From assembly GCF_014489635.1 (NCBI RefSeq), contig NZ_CP060828.1, positions 806,001-870,000 of the forward strand: a stretch of DNA of 64,000 nt, given 5' to 3'. This DNA is from Streptomyces roseirectus (GTDB lineage Bacteria; Actinomycetota; Actinomycetes; Streptomycetales; Streptomycetaceae). Of the stretch, positions 28,317 through 36,678 are shown in pieces (the stretch's first letter is position 1; the number at the start of each line of letters is the position of its first letter). A program made the position numbers and the translations under genes. Below the pieces are notes generated by a model that did no database searches, was not told where the DNA came from, and saw nothing but the letters and a program-made list of their open reading frames with translations.

Positions 28317-28329
28317 CCCTGGACTCAGG
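28309..28329. promoter_or_regulatory. HAIR-like (HspR) operator overlapping the hsp20 -35 box
   Basis: CTTGACA-N7-ACTCAGG matches the known HAIR consensus CTTGAGT-N7-ACTCAAG at 11 of 14 positions with the correct 7-bp spacer. It overlaps the -35 hexamer, so a bound repressor would block initiation. HspR itself is not in the window. Confidence 0.55.
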
Positions 28330-28404
28330 GCAGGGATGGTCCGCCCTTCAAACATTCAGGGCGGTTAAGTTCCCGCAACATCCCCGGCACGAGCCCATAA
28401 CGCT

Positions 28405-28417
28405 GCAAACGGTTTGC
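28405..28417. promoter_or_regulatory. Inverted repeat upstream of ehuB
   Basis: GCAAAC-G-GTTTGC is a perfect 13-bp odd palindrome 73 bp before the ehuB start, in the region between divergent hsp20 and ehuB. It is a candidate operator for the ectoine uptake/synthesis genes; the cognate regulator is unknown. Confidence 0.35.
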
Positions 28418-28490
28418 GCATACCTTTCTGAGGACGGGCAGGTGCGTCGGCACGACGAAAGTTGATCGCCCGACCAGGGGACTCCAGTTG

Positions 28491-29369
28491 ATGCCCAGCA
28501 AGACCGTCCTGACCCGTCGTCGCCTCATCGGACTCGCCGCCCTCGGTGGCCTCGCCGCGTGCAGCAAGGTCGAGGGAGGCGCCACCGACGACGCGGAACT
28601 CCTCCCCGCGCTGCGCAAGCGCGGCTACGTCAAGGTTGCGTACGCGAACGAGGCGCCGTACGGATTCCGGGAGGGCGGCACCCTGAAGGGCGAGGCACCG
28701 GCGCTGCACGGCGAGGTGTTCAAGGCGCTCGGCGTGCCGGAGCTGCGGCCGGTGTTCTCGGAGTGGGACGGGCTGATCCCGGGGCTGCTGGCCGGGAAGT
28801 ACGAGGTGATCAGCGCCGGGATGGCGATCCTGCCGGACCGCTGCGAGAAGGCCGCGTTCTCCGAGCCGGAGTTCATCTCGCCGACGGCCATGATGGTGCC
28901 GTCCGGGAACCCCAAGAAGCTGACCGACCTGGCGTCGGCGAAGCGTGCCGGGGTCACCGTCGGCGTGATGTCGGGCGCGGCCGAGAAGGGGTACGTGCGG
29001 GACGCCGGGATCGCGGACGGCCGGATCAAGACGCTGACCAAGCCGCAGGACGGCGCCGACGCCGTCAAGAGCGGGCGCATCGACGCCTTCGTGCTGACCG
29101 GTGTGTCGCTGCGCTGGCTGGCGCGGACCAACAAGGGGCTCCAGGTGACCGAACCGTTCGTGCCGATGATCGGCGGGGTGAAGCAGTACAGCCCGGGGGG
29201 AGCGGTGTTCCGCAAGACCGCGACCTCGCTGCGGGACGCCTTCAACGTCCAGCTGAAGAAGATCACTTCGGACCGGGAGCGGTATGTGCGCCTGCTGGGC
29301 GCGTACGGTTTCACGGCCGCCGAACTGCCGCCCGCCGGTCTGTCGACCGCGCGTCTGTGCGCCGCCTGA
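28491..29369 (+). CDS. ehuB: Ectoine/hydroxyectoine ABC transporter substrate-binding lipoprotein
   Basis: This 292-aa family-3 solute-binding protein has an N-terminal TRRRLIGLAALGGLAACSK, combining a twin-arginine-like start with a lipobox (LAAC), so it is a membrane-tethered lipoprotein. The body reads KVAYANEAPYGFREG, WDGLIPGLLAGKYEVISAGMAILPDR and GRIDAFVLTGVSLRWL, typical of EhuB. It captures ectoine and hydroxyectoine outside the cell. The permeases (ehuC, ehuD) and ATPase (ehuA) follow in one operon, and ectABCD follow those, which strongly supports the ectoine assignment over a generic amino acid binder. Confidence 0.88.
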   Translation: MPSKTVLTRRRLIGLAALGGLAACSKVEGGATDDAELLPALRKRGYVKVAYANEAPYGFREGGTLKGEAPALHGEVFKALGVPELRPVFSEWDGLIPGLLAGKYEVISAGMAILPDRCEKAAFSEPEFISPTAMMVPSGNPKKLTDLASAKRAGVTVGVMSGAAEKGYVRDAGIADGRIKTLTKPQDGADAVKSGRIDAFVLTGVSLRWLARTNKGLQVTEPFVPMIGGVKQYSPGGAVFRKTATSLRDAFNVQLKKITSDRERYVRLLGAYGFTAAELPPAGLSTARLCAA

Positions 29370-29384
29370 GCCGGAGGCGTCGTC

Positions 29385-30101
29385 ATGGGTGACTTCCTCT
29401 CCTTGTTCCGCGACGAACTGCCCTCGGTCGGCTCCGGGTTGTGGGTGACCGTCCAGGCGACCGTGCTGGGCGCGCTGCTCGCCGTCGCCGTCGCGTTCGG
29501 CTGCGGTCTGGCCGCCGGGTCGCGGCTGCGCGTGGTGCGCTGGACGTCTCGGGGGGTCGTGGAGTTCTTCCGCGGGACCTCCCTCTACATCCAGTTGTTC
29601 TGGCTGTACTACGCCTTCCCGCTGCTGACCGGGTACCAGTTCGATCCGCTGGCGTGCGGGGTGCTCGCGTTCGGCCTCAACTACGGGGCGTACGGCTCCG
29701 AGGTGGTGCGCGGGGCGCTCGCGGCGGTGCCGACGCCGCAGCGGGAGGCCGCCGTCGCGCTGAGCTTCACCCCGCTCCAGCGGCTGTACCGGGTGCTGCT
29801 GCCGCAGGCGTGGCCGCAGATGATCCCGCCGTTCACCAACCTGCTCATCCAACTCCTCAAGTCCACGCCGTTGTTGTGGCTGATCTCGGTGGCTGACCTG
29901 ACGACGGTGATCCAGACGCTGCGCGACCGTACCGGGGAGACCGTGCCCGCCTATCTGACGCTGCTGGCCCTGTACTTCGTCCTCGCGTGGGCGCTGACGG
30001 CCGGAATGCGGTGGCTGGAGCGGCGTGCCGCCGGACGGCTGGGCCGTACGGTCGCGCCGAAGGCCGGGACGCCCGTGGTGATGAGCGGGGGCCGCCCGTG
30101 A
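29385..30101 (+). CDS. ehuC: Ectoine ABC transporter permease EhuC
   Basis: This 238-aa membrane protein of the HisMQ permease family has about five hydrophobic segments (VTVQATVLGALLAVAVAFGCG near the start). The cytoplasmic coupling loop EVVRGALAAVPTPQREAAVALSFTPLQRLYRVLLPQAW contains the conserved E-A-A...G/F...P pattern that docks the ATPase. It pairs with EhuD to form the channel. Its stop overlaps the GTG of ehuD (GTGA). It starts 15 nt after ehuB. Confidence 0.9.
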   Translation: MGDFLSLFRDELPSVGSGLWVTVQATVLGALLAVAVAFGCGLAAGSRLRVVRWTSRGVVEFFRGTSLYIQLFWLYYAFPLLTGYQFDPLACGVLAFGLNYGAYGSEVVRGALAAVPTPQREAAVALSFTPLQRLYRVLLPQAWPQMIPPFTNLLIQLLKSTPLLWLISVADLTTVIQTLRDRTGETVPAYLTLLALYFVLAWALTAGMRWLERRAAGRLGRTVAPKAGTPVVMSGGRP

Positions 30102-30742
30102 ACTACCACTGGGACTGGGACGCGGTGCGCGAGGCGTTGCCGCTGCTGCTCGAAGGGTTCGAGACGACGCTCCTCGCGACCGTGCTGGGGACGCTGGTCG
30201 CCGCCGTCCTCGGGCTCGCGCTCGCGGTCGGCGGGCGGGCGCCGACGCGGTGGGTGACCCTGCCGCTCGCGGGCCTCGTCACGTTCGTGCGCTCGACCCC
30301 GCTGCTGGTCCAACTCGCGGGCGCGTACGCGGTGTTCACCACGCTGGATCCGCTGACCATCGGCGTCGCGGTGCTCGGCGTCCACTACTCCGCCTACCTC
30401 GCGGAGGTCTACCGGGCCGGTATCGACGCCGTCCCGAGGGGGCAGTGGGAGGCGGCGCGGGCGCTGTCCCTGACGCCGGGGCTGACCTGGCGGGACGTCA
30501 TCCTGCCGCAGGCGGTGCGCACCGTGCTGCCCGCGCTCGGCAACTACGCGATCTCCATGTTCAAGGAGACGCCGTTCCTCGCCGTGATCACCGTCGCGGA
30601 GATGGTCGCGCAGGCCCGTGAGTACGGCGCCGACCACTTCGCCTACCCGGAGGCATTCACCCTCGCCGGCCTGGTCTTCCTGCTGGCGAGCTACCCCACC
30701 TCGCTCGCCCTGCGGAAACTGGAGCAACGCCTTGGCCACTGA
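30098..30742 (+). CDS. ehuD: Ectoine ABC transporter permease EhuD
   Basis: This 214-aa HisMQ-family permease begins with a GTG inside the ehuC stop. Hydrophobic helices (TLLATVLGTLVAAVLGLALAVG and following) surround the coupling loop AGIDAVPRGQWEAARALSLTPGLTWRDVILPQAVR, the EAA motif. It is the second channel half of the ectoine importer. The ehuA start lies within its last codons, so expression of the whole import system is translationally linked. Confidence 0.9.
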   Translation: MNYHWDWDAVREALPLLLEGFETTLLATVLGTLVAAVLGLALAVGGRAPTRWVTLPLAGLVTFVRSTPLLVQLAGAYAVFTTLDPLTIGVAVLGVHYSAYLAEVYRAGIDAVPRGQWEAARALSLTPGLTWRDVILPQAVRTVLPALGNYAISMFKETPFLAVITVAEMVAQAREYGADHFAYPEAFTLAGLVFLLASYPTSLALRKLEQRLGH

Positions 30743-31544
30743 CACCGAACCCCGCGTCCATTCCACCGCCGCCGTCACACCCCCGATGATCCGCTTCGAA
30801 CGGGTCGTCAAACGCTACGGCGAGAACACCGTCCTCGACGAACTCGACTTCTCCGTCGAGCGCGGCCGGCACATCACCCTCATCGGGCCCTCTGGCTCCG
30901 GCAAGACCACCATCCTGCGGCTGCTGATGACGCTGGAGCCGGTCACGGACGGCGTGATCTGGGTCGACGGCGAACCCCTCACGCACCAGCGCACCCCCGA
31001 CGGCTCGCTGAAGCCGGCCGACGAGAAGCACCTGCGGGCGCTGCGGCGCCGGATCGGCATGGTCTTCCAGCACTTCAACCTGTTCCCGCACATGAACGTG
31101 GTCCGCAACATCACCGAGGCGCCCGTGCGGGCCCTCGGACAGCCCCGGGAACAGGCCGAGGAGCGGGCGCGGGAACTGCTCGACATGGTCGGCCTCGCGG
31201 ACAAGGCGCTCGCGCATCCCACCCAGTTGTCCGGCGGGCAGCAGCAGCGGGTCGCCATCGCCCGCGCGCTCGCCATGGAACCGGAGGTGCTGCTGCTCGA
31301 CGAGGTGACGTCGGCTCTCGACCCCGAACTCGTCACCGGCGTCCTCGACCTGCTGCGGGAGATCGCGGAGACGACCGACATCACGCTGCTGTGCGTGACG
31401 CACGAGATGGGGTTCGCCCGGGACGTCTCCGACGAGGTCCTGATGTTCGACGCCGGGCGGGTGGTGGAGGCGGGCAGCCCCGAGCAGTTGTTCAGCGCGC
31501 CGAGCCACCGGCGTACGCGGGAATTCCTGAGCGCGGTGCTGTGA
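30732..31544 (+). CDS. ehuA: Ectoine ABC transporter ATPase EhuA
   Basis: This 270-aa ATPase has Walker [10 protein letters not shown], the Q-loop in [11 protein letters not shown], the signature LSGGQQQR, Walker [15 protein letters not shown] and the H-loop VTHEMGF, a complete functional set. The TTG at 30732 with GGAG 7 nt upstream was chosen, giving a short N-terminal extension; an ATG at 30786 is an alternative. It overlaps the ehuD 3' end by 11 nt. It powers uptake of ectoine/hydroxyectoine through EhuCD. The ehuBCDA order, with the ATPase last, is followed 79 nt later by ectA. Confidence 0.9.
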   Translation: MATDTEPRVHSTAAVTPPMIRFERVVKRYGENTVLDELDFSVERGRHITLIGPSGSGKTTILRLLMTLEPVTDGVIWVDGEPLTHQRTPDGSLKPADEKHLRALRRRIGMVFQHFNLFPHMNVVRNITEAPVRALGQPREQAEERARELLDMVGLADKALAHPTQLSGGQQQRVAIARALAMEPEVLLLDEVTSALDPELVTGVLDLLREIAETTDITLLCVTHEMGFARDVSDEVLMFDAGRVVEAGSPEQLFSAPSHRRTREFLSAVL

Positions 31545-31623
31545 ACCCGAACCGCCGGCTCCGCGCGCGTGGTCCGCCCGCCGGGCCCGTCGCCCGTCTC
31601 CCCGTTCCCGGCCCAAGGGACTC

Positions 31624-32109
31624 ATGCCCTTTCATCCTGCCCTGACCATCGACCGCCCGACCGTGGACGACGGGAGCGCCCTGTGGCGCATCGCCCGGGA
31701 CTCCCAGGTCCTCGACGTCAACTCCCCCTACAGCTACCTCCTGTGGTGCCGTGACTTCGCGGACACCTCGGCCGTCGCCCGGCACGCGGGCGAACCCGTC
31801 GCGTTCGTCACCGGCTACCTGCGGCCCGACCGCCCCGGCACCCTCTTCGTCTGGCAGATCGCCGTCGCCGACGCCCACCAGGGGCGGGGACTGGCCGGCG
31901 CCCTGCTCGACGCGCTGACCGCGCGGACCGCCGCGCGCATGGTGGAGACCACCATCACGCCGGACAACGCCGCCTCCCGGGCACTCTTCGCGTCGTACGC
32001 GGAACGTCACCGCGCACCGGTCGAGGAGACCGTGCTGTTCGACGACGCGCTGTTCCCCGGCGCCGGGCACGCACCCGAGGTGCTGCACCGCATCGGCCCC
32101 CTGCGCTGA
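31624..32109 (+). CDS. ectA: L-2,4-diaminobutyrate N-acetyltransferase EctA
   Basis: This 161-aa GNAT enzyme carries the acetyl-CoA loop IAVADAHQGRGLAGALLDAL and the EctA hallmarks DVNSPYSYLLWCRDF and ETTITPDNAASRALF. It makes N-gamma-acetyl-diaminobutyrate, the second step toward ectoine. It has AAGGGA before the ATG and begins the ectABCD cluster. The preceding 79 bp separate it from ehuA, so it could be read through from the transporter operon or from its own promoter. Confidence 0.95.
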   Translation: MPFHPALTIDRPTVDDGSALWRIARDSQVLDVNSPYSYLLWCRDFADTSAVARHAGEPVAFVTGYLRPDRPGTLFVWQIAVADAHQGRGLAGALLDALTARTAARMVETTITPDNAASRALFASYAERHRAPVEETVLFDDALFPGAGHAPEVLHRIGPLR

Positions 32110-32158
32110 CCCTCCCCCTTCTTTTTCCTCCCTCCCCCCTTTATGAGGAGTTTTTCGC

Positions 32159-33421
32159 ATGACCACCATCGAGACGCCCCTGAGTACGTTCGAGCTGCTG
32201 GAGTCGGAGGTCCGCAGCTACTGCCGCGGCTGGCCCGTCGTCTTCGACCAGGCGCGCGGCAGCCATCTGTGGTCCGAGGACGGGCGCCGCTACCTGGACT
32301 TCTTCGCCGGCGCCGGCTCGCTGAACTACGGGCACAACAACCCGGTCCTCAAACGCGCCCTGCTGGACTATCTGGAGCGGGACGGCGTCACGCACGGCCT
32401 GGATATGGCGACGACGGCCAAGCGGGCCTTCCTGGAGAGCTTCCACGACCTCGTGCTGAAGCCGCGCGACCTGCCGTACAAGGTGATGTTCCCGGGGCCG
32501 ACGGGGACCAACGCTGTGGAGTCCGCGCTGAAGCTGGCCCGCAAGGCGAAGGGGCGGGAGTCCGTCGTCTCGTTCACCAACGCGTTCCACGGGATGACGC
32601 TGGGGTCGCTCGCGGTCACCGGCAACGCGTTCAAGCGGGCCGGGGCGGGGATTCCGCTGGTCCACGGGACGCCGATGCCGTTCGACGACTACCTCGACGG
32701 GCAGGTCCCGGACTTCCTGTGGTTCGAGCGGCTGCTCGCGGACACCGGGTCCGGGCTGAACCATCCGGCGGCGGTCATCGTCGAGACCGTGCAGGGCGAG
32801 GGCGGGATCAACGTGGCCCGGCCCGAGTGGCTGCGGGGGCTCGCGGCGCTGTGCGCGCGGCACGACATGCTGCTGATCGTCGACGACATCCAGATGGGGT
32901 GCGGGCGTACGGGGTCGTTCTTCTCCTTCGAGGAGGCGGGGATCACGCCGGACATCGTGACCGTCTCCAAGTCGATCAGCGGGTACGGGCTGCCGATGGC
33001 GCTCACCCTGTTCCGGCCCGAACTCGACCTGTGGGAGCCGGGCGAGCACAACGGGACATTCCGGGGGAACAACCCGGCGTTCGTGACGGCGACGGCCGCG
33101 CTGCACGCGTACTGGGCGGACCAGGAGACGGAGCTGCGGACCCGGCGGCTCGGTGAGCTGGTCGAGCAGCGGCTCCTCGCGCTGTGCGCGGAGCACACCG
33201 GGACGTCCTGCCGGGGGCGCGGGCTGGTGTGGGGGGTCGAGTTCGAGGACCCGGCGCGCGCTTCCGAGGTGTGCGCGCGGGCGTTCGAGCGGGGGCTGCT
33301 GCTGGAGACGTCGGGGCCCGAGGGTGAGGTCGTGAAGCTGCTGCCGGCGCTGACGGTGAGCGAGGCCGAGCTGGACGAGGGGCTGGACATCCTCGACCGG
33401 GCCGTGCGGGCGTCGGACTGA
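32159..33421 (+). CDS. ectB: Diaminobutyrate--2-oxoglutarate transaminase EctB
   Basis: This 420-aa class III aminotransferase has GAGSLNYGHNNP, the cofactor-phosphate segment GPTGTNAVESALKLAR, the aspartate in LLIVDDIQMGCGRTG and the Schiff-base lysine in TVSKSISGYG. It converts aspartate semialdehyde plus an amino donor to L-2,4-diaminobutyrate, the first dedicated step of ectoine synthesis. A GAGGAG-type site lies upstream of the ATG. It lies between ectA and ectC in the conserved order. Confidence 0.96.
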   Translation: MTTIETPLSTFELLESEVRSYCRGWPVVFDQARGSHLWSEDGRRYLDFFAGAGSLNYGHNNPVLKRALLDYLERDGVTHGLDMATTAKRAFLESFHDLVLKPRDLPYKVMFPGPTGTNAVESALKLARKAKGRESVVSFTNAFHGMTLGSLAVTGNAFKRAGAGIPLVHGTPMPFDDYLDGQVPDFLWFERLLADTGSGLNHPAAVIVETVQGEGGINVARPEWLRGLAALCARHDMLLIVDDIQMGCGRTGSFFSFEEAGITPDIVTVSKSISGYGLPMALTLFRPELDLWEPGEHNGTFRGNNPAFVTATAALHAYWADQETELRTRRLGELVEQRLLALCAEHTGTSCRGRGLVWGVEFEDPARASEVCARAFERGLLLETSGPEGEVVKLLPALTVSEAELDEGLDILDRAVRASD

Positions 33422-33455
33422 ACGAGGGTCGCACTGAACGGAGGATGACTTACCC

Positions 33456-33851
33456 ATGATCATCAGGTCGCTTGCGGAGATCGAGAACACCGACCGCCAC
33501 GTCCGCTCCAGGTCCGGCACCTGGGAGAGCAAACGCATCGTCCTCGCCCGCGAGAAGGTCGGGTTCTCGCTGCACGAGACGGTCCTGTACGCCGGGACCG
33601 AGACCAGCATGTGGTACGCGAACCACGTCGAGGCGGTGCTGTGCGTGGAGGGCGAGGCGGAGCTCACCGACGAGGAGACCGGCCTCACCCACCTCATCAC
33701 CCCCGGCACGATGTACCTCCTCGACGGCCACGAGCGGCACACGCTGCGGCCGAAGACGGACTTCCGGTGCGTGTGCGTGTTCAACCCGCCCGTCACCGGC
33801 CGTGAGGACCACGACGAGAACGGCGTCTACCCCCTGCTCCTGGAGGACTGA
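33456..33851 (+). CDS. ectC: L-ectoine synthase EctC
   Basis: This 131-aa cupin enzyme starts [18 protein letters not shown] and carries the cupin residues in [25 protein letters not shown] and [15 protein letters not shown], matching EctC in length and motifs. It cyclises N-gamma-acetyl-diaminobutyrate to ectoine by loss of water, using a metal-binding cupin barrel. The gene ends 4 nt before ectD. Confidence 0.96.
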   Translation: MIIRSLAEIENTDRHVRSRSGTWESKRIVLAREKVGFSLHETVLYAGTETSMWYANHVEAVLCVEGEAELTDEETGLTHLITPGTMYLLDGHERHTLRPKTDFRCVCVFNPPVTGREDHDENGVYPLLLED

Positions 33852-33855
33852 TCCC

Positions 33856-34743
33856 ATGACCACGCTCACCGATCTCTACCCGAGCCGTGGCCCCCGCGAA
33901 GTCACGACCCCCCGCCGGGACCCGGTCGTCTGGTCGCCGCCCGGCACCCCGGGGCCGATCACCCCGGCCGACCTCGCCGCCTACGACACGGACGGCTTCC
34001 TCCCGGTCGACCGGCTCCTCGATCCGGCCGAAGTGAACGTCTACCGGGCCGAGTTGAACCGTCTCCTCGACGACCCGGCGGTCCGCGCCGACGAGCGCGC
34101 CATCGTCGAACCCCGCTCCGGCGAGGTCCGCTCGGTCTTCGAGGTGCACCGGATCAGCGAGGTGTTCGCCGCCCTCGTCCGTGACGAACGCGTCGCGGGG
34201 CGGGCCCGGCAGATCCTCGGCTCCGACGTGTACGTCCACCAGTCCCGGGTCAACGTCAAGCCCGGTTTCGGGGCGTCCGGGTTCTACTGGCACTCCGACT
34301 TCGAGACCTGGCACGCCGAGGACGGACTGCCCCGCATGCGCACCGTCTCCGTCTCCATCGCCCTGACACCCAACTACGACACCAACGGCGCCCTCATGAT
34401 CATGCCGGGCTCCCACAGGACGTTCCTGGGCTGCGCCGGCGAGACCCCCCGCGACAACTACAAGCGCTCCCTCCAGATGCAGGACGCCGGCACCCCCTCC
34501 CCCGACGCCCTGACCCGCCTCGCCGACGCCCATTCCATCCGCCTCTTCACCGGCCCCGCCGGCTCCGCCGTCTGGTTCGACTGCAACGCCATGCACGGCT
34601 CCGGCGACAACATCACCCCCTACCCCCGCTCCAACCTCTTCATCGTCTTCAACAGCACCGAAAACCCCGCCACAGACCCCTTCGCGGCCCCCGTCCGCCG
34701 CCCGGACTTCATCGGCGCCCGGGACTTCACGCCGGTCCGCTGA
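33856..34743 (+). CDS. ectD: Ectoine 5-hydroxylase EctD
   Basis: This 295-aa non-haem iron(II)/2-oxoglutarate dioxygenase converts ectoine to 5-hydroxyectoine. The iron triad is visible as H and D in FYWHSDFETWHAEDG and the distal H in CNAMHGSGDN; the 2-oxoglutarate-binding arginine lies in PYPRSNLFIVFN. The ATG at 33856 is 4 nt after ectC, so the genes are coupled. It is the last gene of the ect cluster and is followed by a strong hairpin. Its presence means the strain can make the hydroxylated, heat-protective form. Confidence 0.95.
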   Translation: MTTLTDLYPSRGPREVTTPRRDPVVWSPPGTPGPITPADLAAYDTDGFLPVDRLLDPAEVNVYRAELNRLLDDPAVRADERAIVEPRSGEVRSVFEVHRISEVFAALVRDERVAGRARQILGSDVYVHQSRVNVKPGFGASGFYWHSDFETWHAEDGLPRMRTVSVSIALTPNYDTNGALMIMPGSHRTFLGCAGETPRDNYKRSLQMQDAGTPSPDALTRLADAHSIRLFTGPAGSAVWFDCNAMHGSGDNITPYPRSNLFIVFNSTENPATDPFAAPVRRPDFIGARDFTPVR

Positions 34744-34748
34744 ACCAC

Positions 34749-34786
34749 CACGGCCGTGCCCCGGCCTGTCCCGGGGCACGGCCGTG
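34749..34786 (+). terminator. Terminator hairpin after ectD
   Basis: CACGGCCGTGCCCCGG (34749-34764) pairs perfectly with CCGGGGCACGGCCGTG (34771-34786) around a 6-nt loop, starting 6 nt after the ectD stop. It has a 16-bp stem and no T-tract. The following 34787-35007 region holds no gene I can support. Confidence 0.85.
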
Positions 34787-35007
34787 AGGCGAGGTACAAC
34801 GAGGCGGTTCAGGTGCCGCCGGCGAACCGGCCGAGTGACATCGGGGGCCTGTTGTGCGCGGAGCGCGGGCGGCCGGCGTCGGCGCGGCGGGCACGACGTC
34901 GGCGGTGGTCAACCGCGACCCGCGCCGCTCCGAGAACCCTGCCCGGCGAACGCGCGCCGCCACCGCCTCCTGCCGACGTACATCGTGCGCGGCCCCGGCG
35001 ACGGCGG

Positions 35008-36270
35008 CTACGCGACCGTCGAGCGGGCCGTCTCCCTGAGCCGGCCCGGCCTCGCGGCGCGGCTGATCAGAGCCTCTGAGCCCATTCCGTGGAGCAGGAC
35101 GCTGCCGAGGACGCAGAGGACGGTGGTCTGGAGGACGGTGTCGGCGCCGGGGCCGTCGGGGAGGCTGTTGTAGGCGATGAGGCCGAAGACGATGGTGGTG
35201 GTGCCGCGGGGGCCGAGGAGGCCGAGGAGGAGGCGGTCGCGGCGGTTCAGGGGGGAGGCGGTGAGGGAGAGGAGGACTGGGATGATGCGGACTGCGGTGA
35301 GGGCGCCGAGGCAGAACAGGGCCGCCTGCCAGCTCACGCCGATCTCGAAGGTGACGACGGCCGCGAGGCCGACGACGAACCACATGGTCATCGTGAGCAG
35401 CGAGGTCACATCCTCAAGGAGGACCACCTCGTGGCTCCCGAGGGCCGAGCGGTGGGCCTGCCTGCGGGCGACGAGGACGCGGTGGACGTACCGGAAGGCG
35501 ATCCCGCACACGAACGACGTGACGAACCCGTTGCCGCCGATCTCGACGCCGGCGCTGTAGGCGATCAGCGGGGTCAGCAGGACGGCGAACCGGCGTGACT
35601 GGTCGGTCGTCCAGCCCGCGCGGTCGGCGCGGTGCAGCAGCCAGGCGACGAGCGCGCCGATGATCAGCCCGGCGATGATCGCCTTGACCGCCTGCCCGGC
35701 GGCGCTGGTCAGGGCCTCGGTGGGGGTGTGGAGGGCGGAGTCCCCGCCGGCGAGCAGCAGGGCGAACAGGAACAGCGGCGAGACGATGCCGTCGTTGTAG
35801 CCGCTCTCGACGTTCAGCACGCTGCGCACCCGCGACGCCAGCCGGGTGTCGCGGACGACGCTCTCACTGGGCGCGAAGTCGATGGGGACGACGATGCAGG
35901 CGATCACCAGCATCAGCGCCCACGGCAGCCCGGGGAACGCGAGCTTGCCGAGCAGGACGGCCGCGCCGAGGCTCAGCGGCAGCGCGATCAGCAGGACCCG
36001 GCCGACGAGCTTCGGCGCGTTGCCCCAGAGCTTGCCGCCGCGCACCTCGGTCGCGTCGACGAACAGCAGGAACGCGAGGATGATCTCGGCGGCGTGCTGG
36101 GCGACCTCCGTGTTGAGGGCTGCGGCGACGGAGTCCTCGATGCTGAGCCCGACGACGATCCCGGCGAACACCATCGTGGCCGGTGCGCCGAGGTGCCAGC
36201 GCTGGAGGCGCAGTGCGGCGAGGGAGCGGATCAGGGCCATCACCGCGGCGGCCAGGATGGTGGGGAGCAC
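35008..36270 (-). CDS. CPA1-family Na+(K+)/H+ antiporter
   Basis: This 420-aa integral membrane protein has about 12 hydrophobic segments. It shows the CPA1 core features VVPIDFAPSESVVRDTRLASRVRSVLNVESGYNDGIVSPLFLF (the D-F/D-P-x-x-S segment followed by the ESGxNDG motif) and LLGLLGPRGTTTIVFGLI near the C-terminus. It exchanges cytoplasmic Na+ or K+ for protons, contributing to pH and salt homeostasis. It starts at a GTG. It stands beside the ectoine genes but is convergent with them. A 52-aa membrane peptide gene lies just upstream on the same strand. Confidence 0.88.
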   Translation of the reverse strand: MLPTILAAAVMALIRSLAALRLQRWHLGAPATMVFAGIVVGLSIEDSVAAALNTEVAQHAAEIILAFLLFVDATEVRGGKLWGNAPKLVGRVLLIALPLSLGAAVLLGKLAFPGLPWALMLVIACIVVPIDFAPSESVVRDTRLASRVRSVLNVESGYNDGIVSPLFLFALLLAGGDSALHTPTEALTSAAGQAVKAIIAGLIIGALVAWLLHRADRAGWTTDQSRRFAVLLTPLIAYSAGVEIGGNGFVTSFVCGIAFRYVHRVLVARRQAHRSALGSHEVVLLEDVTSLLTMTMWFVVGLAAVVTFEIGVSWQAALFCLGALTAVRIIPVLLSLTASPLNRRDRLLLGLLGPRGTTTIVFGLIAYNSLPDGPGADTVLQTTVLCVLGSVLLHGMGSEALISRAARPGRLRETARSTVA

Positions 36271-36350
36271 GTTCTTCCATGGGGCGGTAGGGGGACGAAG
36301 AGGGACTGACTGGAGCGTAACCGGCGGGGGTGGGACCCCGCGCCCTCAGC

Positions 36351-36509
36351 TCAGTGCGTCCCCGTCACCGTCGCGGCGATGCCCTCGACCAGCCCGCCGT
36401 ACAGGTCGGGCCGGATCACCGCCAGGACGGCGATCGTCGCGGCGATGCTCAGAAGGACGCCTTCCCAGCGGGGCGCGCGGGTCTGTGTCTTGCGTTCATC
36501 ACGTTGCAT
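36351..36509 (-). CDS. Small membrane peptide (52 aa) upstream of the antiporter
   Basis: This is a short reading frame: ATG at 36509, TGA at 36351-36353. It begins MQRDERKTQTRAPRWEG (basic, cytoplasmic), followed by one hydrophobic segment VLLSIAATIAVLAVI and a short tail RPDLYGGLVEGIAATVTGTH. GAGG lies just upstream. GC is concentrated at third positions as in real genes here. It is on the same strand as, and 80 bp upstream of, the antiporter start, so it may be a small partner or regulator of that protein. No family is recognised. Confidence 0.55.
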   Translation of the reverse strand: MQRDERKTQTRAPRWEGVLLSIAATIAVLAVIRPDLYGGLVEGIAATVTGTH

Positions 36510-36678
36510 GCCTCAAGCCTCGCCGCCGGCCGGGGCGCGGCCCATCCGGCGGGTGTCCGGTGCGGGCCCGCCGGTCGGGGGCGGGGCATCCCCCGGTCGG
36601 GGGGTGGGGAGCAGTCCTCCACTGGACTGAATTTTGGCATAGGACAAAGCTGCTAGGGTCGCCCCCGGAGGTGATCAC

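Noticed and set aside
34787..35007. Possible gene between ectD and the antiporter
   Set aside because: Short frames on both strands lack start sites, codon bias and any recognisable motif.
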